From Calliopum simillimum (lineage: Eukaryota > Arthropoda > Insecta > Diptera > Lauxaniidae), in assembly GCA_951812925.1 (NCBI GenBank), contig OX638368.1, positions 119,683,309 to 119,747,308 of the forward strand: DNA of 64,000 nucleotides, in the 5' to 3' direction. Position 1 is the stretch's first letter; every line of letters begins with the position of its first letter. This document shows, in pieces, positions 58,101 through 64,000 of this stretch. The position numbers were made by a program, and so were the translations under genes. Under the pieces are notes generated by a model, which searched no databases, was not told the origin of the DNA, and worked only from the letters and a program-made list of their open reading frames with translations.

Positions 58101-59580
58101 CTCTTGCTTTGTGTAAATGAGAATTTTTACCAATCATGTTTATTTATTATTTTCTTTAAATGTTTAATCATTTTGAGTATATCTATAAACTTTTTAACTT
58201 TAGTCTATCATTTGTAAAAATAGTTAGTAAAACAAATTAAGTAACAAAATAAATTGAATGTTCAAAACTATTAAATAAAATTATAAAATAAAAATACAAA
58301 ACGTGCAAATTATTCAAAGTAAAATGTTATTCAAGACATATTTTACTAAAAAATAGCCAATTTTTAAAAAAAATTACAAACTTTTGTATTACTTTAGCAA
58401 ACTACTACGTAATTTTGAGGTAAAGCAGATTTTTTAATGAACACTAAACGAACAACTTACATGTGTTCTGGATGATAACGTATGCATTCAACTAACTCTT
58501 GAGGTTTAATTTGATTTGTGCAGATTTTGTGTATAGCTGTAAAGAGTGGGAACCTAAAAAACAAATAGTATTAACATAAATCATTATTTTTTTTATATAT
58601 ATATAATTTTGAAATTACTTTTCTTCCAAACCCTTATTCTTCAACATATAGTTAACTTCTTCAGCGGTCGGTGGGCCTTGTAGTTTTTGTCCATTTAACA
58701 TTTCAGCCTCGAGTTGTTCAATTGTTTTACCAGTCTTGACAAAAGCTTCTGAAACTTTACGATTACGTCCACCTAATTTATAAAAAAAAAAAAAACAGTA
58801 ATTTGTTATAAAAAAAGCAGCAAGTCATATTAATATAATTGGATTATTGACTACTGACCATAGCAGGTAGTAATTAAATCAGCTACACCGCAGCTTTCAA
58901 AGAATGTTGCTAGTTTACCACCTGGATAGAAGACATCAACAAACCGAATCATTTCCATAAGACCCAAACGAATAACGGCCGCTTTAGTGTTGTCGCCCAA
59001 GCCAAGACCATCGACAAAACCTGCACCACAGGCTACAATATTCTGTCAAAACCATACATAAATGTTTAAGATTTGCTAAAACATTTCGCAACATTTTTAT
59101 TTTATTTATACCTTCAATGCACCACACACTTCTACAGCATCGGCATCATCAACAACGACTACTCTGAAATTCTTGGCTTGGAAGATATCACGTAATACCT
59201 TTGCGTATTTGATTTCACGACAACCGATGGTGGTTTCGCAGAAATGTTCTTCAGCTACTTCATTAGCCAAATTAGCACCCATAAGTACAGAGCATGGAAT
59301 CTGCACAGTAAAGTAATATAATCGAAATCATTAAAAATTTGTTATTGTAAAATAAAAATCATTTATTGCATACCTTCAAATGGCGGGTAATGATGTGCGA
59401 GATTAAATCAATGCCACCACCTTCGGCTTTATCGAAACCTTTAATAAGCGAAATTGCAATTGCATTTGGCTTGATTTTTCCCAACAAAGTTTTGCAGAAA
59501 TTTGGAATGAACTGATGTGGCACCACAAAGATCAAAATATCGGCATTCTTTGCAGCTTCAACGAGATCAGGTACAGCAAC
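55153..59580 (-). CDS. Gpdh: Cytosolic NAD-dependent glycerol-3-phosphate dehydrogenase, C-terminal exons (partial)
   Basis: Converts dihydroxyacetone phosphate and NADH to glycerol-3-phosphate, one arm of the glycerophosphate shuttle that serves flight muscle. Coding exons, in - strand order: 59374-59580, 59112-59300, 58859-59042, 58619-58772, 58461-58553 and the alternative last exon 55153-55186. All junctions are GT-AG. Visible blocks match Drosophila Gpdh: [52 protein letters not shown] and [16 protein letters not shown] (catalytic Lys). Also seen are [20 protein letters not shown] and CYGGRNRK (phosphate-binding Arg). The N-terminal NAD-binding exons are not in the window; the gene enters from the right. 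At HPEHM two ends are possible: TAA at 58457-58459 without splicing, or splicing at the GT within ATGTAAGT to 55186, adding [10 protein letters not shown]. Confidence 0.93.
55511..56308. mobile_element. piggyBac-type non-autonomous element (TTAA-flanked)
   Basis: TTAA lies outside both ends (55507-55510, 56309-56312). The inverted ends are CCCCTTGAGACCGA and TCGGTCTCAAGGGG. TTAA duplication plus CCC ends point to piggyBac. The right end also carries GGGGTCCTATATGACCCC, a small hairpin. No transposase is visible. A LINE fragment sits inside (55864-56021). The whole lies in the long last intron of Gpdh. Confidence 0.75.
55864..56021 (-). mobile_element. RTE-like LINE, 3' tip, reverse orientation
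   Basis: Begins with ATGTATGTATGTATG (the CATA tail reversed) and CTCCTTTAACTCCTAGGAGG. It continues to CCAACGACCTTTTCCAGTTG, the reverse of the last 150 bases of the copy at 48976-50276. Confidence 0.85.
56840..57170 (+). pseudogene. LINE ORF2 C-terminal remnant (Cys/His block)
   Basis: Reads [15 protein letters not shown], a stop, then [20 protein letters not shown]. This is the CxxC...HxxCxC pattern at the end of LINE ORF2, comparable with CRSCKDSD...FHFLCECPAL in the element at 17655-19670. No polymerase part remains. It lies in the last intron of Gpdh, on the opposite strand. Confidence 0.65.
57171..58456. other. Last intron of Gpdh, remaining part
   Basis: AT-rich intron with a poly(T) run near 57505-57532 and no coding frame. 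I looked on the - strand for a second short terminal exon (one that would add Gln-Asn-Leu after HPEHM, as in one Drosophila isozyme) and did not find a convincing one. Confidence 0.4.
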
Positions 59581-59802
59581 CTGTAAATAGTACGCACAAA
59601 TTAATTAAACATAAAAATTAAAAAATATATATGTAAGTGGAGTCGTTAAAATGATATAATTAAATTTAATACTCAATAAATAAATTAATTACTCAAACAT
59701 TAAAAATCTAGATGTGCAGTTGTAGTATTAACCCTACGAGATCCTGTACATTTTCAAATTCGAAAAAAAAATATGGATGGTGACACATTTCCAACATAAA
59801 AC

Positions 59803-59960
59803 TAGTAAGTGTGTTATACCTGGCGTGGCCAAACATGAAACACTCTGCACCGGAGCATTTTTAAAACTAACATGTATGGGAGGTTCCACGCTCTTTTGTC
59901 CGAGTTCACCTAGTTTTCACTCTGAGCTTGGTTCGACAATTTCTAGTAACTGTGCGAAAT
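59803..59960. repeat. CCCTACACCC-family repeat, partial copy 5
   Basis: GTGTGTTATACCTGGCGTGG, CCAAACATGAAACACTCTGC and GGGAGGTTCCACGCTCTTTT follow the order of 43750-43860. Truncated. Confidence 0.55.
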
Positions 59961-61539
59961 TTGGTCGACTTTATCGAATATTTCCGAAAGGGTTACTTTT
60001 TCGTAAATACAAATGAATATAATTTGTAGAACCTGTAATTCTACACAAAAAAGATTCTAATACTTTTTATCGTGTGACATTTCATTTTCATAAAAAAGCC
60101 TTTTCAATGAAAAGTAAAAGGCATGTTAGTTTCAGAGGTAAAAAAAGCGATTCTACGCCCACCATACATGAAATTGTCATAACAATCTTAAACTTTATAA
60201 CTTTGAAAGGAAAAATCGTTGGAATTGATTGGACATTAAGTGTTTTTCAAATCTATTAATATAAATATTTATGAGGTATTTCAAAGTTGAAAGTTTTTTC
60301 AAAAAAAGGCCTCTACAGTTGGCGCTTAGAACATGCAGAATGAAGACAATATAAAAATAAAGTAATGTTAGTAAAGCTACTTTTTGGTACTTCTGTGTCG
60401 CGTTAAATTTTTTATCTTAAAAAAAAAAACCAAGCCTGCTTTCCATTTAAATTTTAGTAAATATTGAAAAGAGATAAAACTTTATCTTTTAAGTATGTGA
60501 GTCCCTTGAATTGATTATGAAAGTACGATTCTAAGGAATTACAACAGATAAATAAAACAAACACTTTGCGTTAATGTCCCATTTTAATTATTAAATGGAA
60601 CAATAAGCAAATGATAAGTTTATTACAGCTTTTCGATCATAAACCCGCATGTACGTACATACATATACATATGTGCAACATGAATATATACAAATGTTCA
60701 CAGTAGCCCCGCAATTATCTTAATTAAATTAGGATTTCCTGGCGATATCAGCAAAGTCATAACATTCGAAAGAGATAGGATTAAATTTTATTGCAAGTCA
60801 GCGCATAAAAATAGAAATATTTCAAGAAGAACTTAGATCTGTTGCCAGCAGAGGTTTCAATGACTTATGCTTGTCTTTTGCCGCTTATCAACATCTATCA
60901 CCAATAGCGCGAATTTAACAAAAATAAAAAAAAGTCTTTCAATAATTTGTACTTGTTTGTACTTTATACATTATTTTTTTGCTGATGTTTATTCAAAGTA
61001 AGCCGCCAAAAATGGCATGTTATAAATATTTATAGTGTTAAATGAATTAATGTTGACAAAGCTGTACAAAATTTAACTTCTAAAATGTAAAATTAATATG
61101 AAATAAAAAATATTGAAAAATAAAAAAACTTCGCTTTGGAACAAACGCAATAATTTGCAGAGAGACAAAAAAACAAAGAAAATAATCCTATAGACAAAAT
61201 ACCGTGTAACGCATAGTATAAATTTAATTTTAGAATTTAATAAATTTATTTTACCGACGCGTATGCATTTTTTATACGGCTTTATAATAAACAAATTAAT
61301 AAAAAACAAATACGAGAATTTGAATGTTTGCCAGATGATACTAGGTATGCCACTTTTGTTTACTGCGTACAAATGTATCAGATAGCTTATACAATTAACA
61401 CTAGACGTACAAGGTATCGTTTTTAAGTTTGCAAAATTAAAAACACAAAGTTATTATTTTTCTTCCATTTATTTTCTTATTCTTATGAAAGTGATTTTAT
61501 CAGTGCTTTTCACACAAAATTTTGGCCTTTTGACTTTTA

Positions 61540-61920
61540 CTTATAATTTAGATGTTCTTCGATACTTTTGCACTTCTACCGATATTTTATATTTTGTTCG
61601 ATATCTTCAGGTTCTTACCGATTTCTTCGATGTTCTTCAATACTTTTGGACTTTTACCGATATTTTAGATGTTTTTCGATACTTTTGGACTTTTACCGAT
61701 ATTTATTTTTGAACTTTTACCGATTTCTTCGATGTTTTCTAATACTTTTGGACTTTTCCGATACATAATGATTTCGATATTTTGGACTTTTACCGATATT
61801 TTAGATGTTTTCAATACTTTTGAACTTTTACCGATATTTTAAATGTTTTTCGATACTTTTGGACTCAAACCGATACTCTAGATGTTTTTCGATACTTTTG
61901 AGCTTTTACCGATACTAGAA
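61540..61920 (+). repeat. 39-bp minisatellite, second array
   Basis: About nine copies of CTTTTACCGATATTTTAGAT plus GTTTTTCGATACTTTTGGA, the unit found within the Helitron at 29540-31031. The tail at 62350-62480 (GGACTTTTACAGATG, ATTGGGGCATCTGTTTTTGA) also matches 30880-30960. The CTAG hairpin end is not preserved, so this is a worn relative. Confidence 0.8.
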
Positions 61921-62767
61921 TCGCCCAATGGTTAAAATTTGACCACAAATGTATTAAATAATTTTGGTGCTATGTAGACAGTTTTAGTACTTTTTTGCTA
62001 TTCGGTACAAAATAGAAAACCTCATTTATCATCCCTGGTACACTGACAAATGTGAAACGAAAAGAAAACAAAAAACATGAAACCAGTGTCAGTCAGCTTT
62101 CTGTGTCTCTCTTTGTGCTGTATCCTCTTTTCAGCTCTGTGTGACCGCGAATTTTGTCGTTCTTAATATTGAAAAATTTGTATTTAATTTTACCTGGCTT
62201 AATGGCAAAATATTAAAATAATTTTAACTTTGTGCACATTAACACACAAATATCTTTCTAATGGTGTATAATTCAAAGTCGTGCTTTATTTCTAACAAAG
62301 TAAAAAAGGTAGGACAACTTTTTGTCTTGCGTATTAATATATAGATTTAAGATAATTGTCTATACTTTTGGACTTTTACAGATGTTTTAAATATGAATTT
62401 TATAAATTAAATAAAATAAATATTGGGGCATCTGTTTTTGAACATTATTTTAGAAAAATAGTTTCCCGTATTAGCATTTTTTAGAGCTTTCTTGCTTAAA
62501 AAACGTATTTTTAGTATTCATTTTAGTGGAAAATTAAATCAAGCAATTTGTTGCTTTTTGTTTCTGCAAACAACCCGCCGTGAAAAATTAAACAAAACAT
62601 AAATTCAAAAAACTGGAAAATTAATAGCTAAAGGTCAAGCTCAACAAATTTTATCGAAAATTTCCAACGTAGCCGCATTGTTTGCTGGATTACTGAGCAA
62701 AAACCAGCAAACGCAAGCTATTTATTTCAAGTGATACTTAAAATAAAACATATTTATTAATAATATA

Positions 62768-63487
62768 CAGTGACTCACGAAATTGATCACGCTTTGGCTA
62801 TGAATGCAAACAACCAATAAGAAGTCTGAAATGGTTTTGTATTTTTAATGTGTCTTTATTTTGGGAAAACTGCATTAAGTAGAGGAAAATAAACAAGGGA
62901 CAAATTCCATGAAAACTCTTTCTTAAATAAAAAATAATAAAACAAAATCAAAAATACTCAGCGTGATCAATTTTGTGACTTCACATAATGAACCTCGGAA
63001 ACTAATGTAAATATTTTGTATAGCCTCCTAGTGCATCAATAACTGCTTTTATTCTTCTGGGCATACTATCTAGAAGAGTTTCACAAATTTCTTGAGCAAT
63101 AGCATCTTAAGCATTTTGAGCCTTAGGCCAAAATTCATTAAGAGTACCAATTTAACCTTCCATCCATTTTCTCAATATGCCCCATAAGTGCTCGATAGGA
63201 TTGAGGTCTGGAGATCACGAGGGCCTTTTTATTGTTGTTATTCCATTATCTCCAAGCTATTTTTGTGTCCTCTTTGCAGTGTGTTTTGGATTATTGTCCT
63301 GCTAAAAAACAATAATCGAAGCATTTACTCTCAATTTTTGTAAAATACCAAGCAAATGACTTCGTAGAATTTCCCTGTAAGACTCTGCTGTTATTCGACC
63401 TTAAATTTTGGTAACTCTACCAACACCTCCAGTGGTCAAACATACCCACATCATTAGTGAGCCTCCTCTAAACTCAAACTTTGTTGA
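62768..63487 (-). pseudogene. Tc1-like element, C-terminal half, reverse
   Basis: The left end is TA then CAGTGACTCACGAAATTGAT, a Tc1-type terminus, with an inverted partner near 62960-62982. The - strand encodes the C-terminal catalytic half: GGSLMMWVC, QDNNPKHTAKRTQK, a stop, and SPDLNPIEHLWG, the DDE-type end of Tc1 transposases. Stops and the missing N-terminus make it dead. It meets an inverted relative at about 63487. Confidence 0.8.
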
Positions 63488-63489
63488 CT

Positions 63490-64000
63490 CAAAGGGCGTG
63501 CAAAAGTTAAAAGCCATTGAGGCACAGAAAGTTGCGTTGGGAGCTTGTCAAATGTTATAAAGACTGGAGCACTTACGATTGCGAGAAAGTTATATGGTCA
63601 AATAATACCAAAATAAACCACTTAGGATCGGAAATCAGTGAGTGGGCTTGGAGGAGTAAGGGTTCGAGACTTCAGCCATACTACGTTAAGCCCACACTTC
63701 AGTTTGGAGAAGGCTCAATAATGGTGTGGGTATGTATGACCACTAGAGGTGTTGGTAGAGTAACCAAAATTGAAGGTCGAATAACAGTAGAGTCTAACAG
63801 TGAAATTCTACGAAGTCATTTGCTTGGTACTTTACAAGATTTGAAAGTAAATGCTTCGATTATTGTCTTTTAGCAGGACAATAGTCCAAAACACACTGCA
63901 AAGAGGACACAAAAATGGCTTTCAGATAATGGAATTACAACAATAAAATGTCCCTCGTAATCTCCAGACCTCAACCCTTTTGAGTACCTATGGGGCATAT
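63490..64000 (+). pseudogene. Tc1-like transposase, head-to-head copy, cut by the window edge
   Basis: The frame reads HRKLRWELVKCYKDWS, VIWSNNTKINHLGS, LQFGEGSIMVWVC, GVGRVTKIEGRITVESNSEI, then a stop, QDNSPKHTAKRTQKW and SPDLNPFEYLWG. The first catalytic block is WSNN where active relatives have WSDE, so the first Asp is lost. It is about 70-80% identical by eye to the - strand copy just left of it. Confidence 0.85.

Larger units (their letters stand above)
59581..62767 (-). other. Upstream intron of Gpdh, open to the right
   Basis: From the acceptor at 59581-59583 no further Gpdh exon can be found up to the window edge, so this intron exceeds 4.4 kb. It contains a repeat fragment (59803-59960) and a minisatellite (61540-61920). 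The short open frames seen here have no coding character. Confidence 0.5.

Noticed and set aside
60600..62760. Search for the missing N-terminal Gpdh exons (NAD-binding GxGxxG region)
   Set aside because: No - strand sequence encoding the glycine-rich NAD motif or the region before [12 protein letters not shown] was found, so these exons are taken to lie beyond the right edge.

Overview
The window looks like nuclear DNA of a higher fly (Brachycera). It is very AT-rich, its genes are split by spliceosomal introns, and three genes have insect core promoters (TATA box plus a TCA(G)-type initiator about 30 bases downstream). Most of the space is transposable elements. The identifiable exons of cytosolic glycerol-3-phosphate dehydrogenase resemble Drosophila Gpdh closely. 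I could not decide the family or species from the sequence.

Only four host genes are visible. Three are secreted alpha-carbonic anhydrases on the + strand, in a head-to-tail array: CA-A (1334-17426), CA-B (24868-33643) and CA-C (36988-46486). Each has a signal-peptide exon, a very long first intron (11.7, 7.6 and 6.3 kb) packed with mobile elements, and six more coding exons. The intron phases are the same in all three (1,0,1,0,1,0), so the array arose by tandem duplication. All zinc ligands and the extracellular-type cysteine pair are kept. CA-C has Arg in place of the proton-shuttle His64. The fourth gene is the 3' part of Gpdh on the - strand (55153-59580), convergent with the array. Its N-terminal exons lie beyond the right edge. 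It can end in two ways, because the stop codon of one form sits inside the splice donor that leads to a distant alternative last exon.

The rest is a dense mobile-element landscape. There are mariner elements (2207-3385, 34896-35914), Tc1-like remnants (31108-31823, 33960-34381, 62768-64000), hAT remnants (9790-11281, 37869-39642), Helitrons (29540-31031, 34440-34893), non-LTR retrotransposons (6372-7104, 17655-19670, 40188-40568, 48976-50276, 55864-56021, 56840-57170) and a gypsy-type gag remnant (6028-7235). There are also many non-coding palindromic or foldback elements.

The most striking structure is a four-level nest at 48854-52839. A long palindromic element was entered by a PIF/Harbinger-type MITE. 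That MITE was entered separately by a LINE and by a Transib-like element whose ends carry CACRGTG heptamers and a 5-bp TGGCG duplication. The Transib-like element was in turn entered by a TA-flanked MITE. Related copies or opposite palindrome arms in this same window preserve the unoccupied sites, so several insertion boundaries can be placed to the base. I found no tRNA, rRNA, CRISPR array or prokaryotic-type operon.
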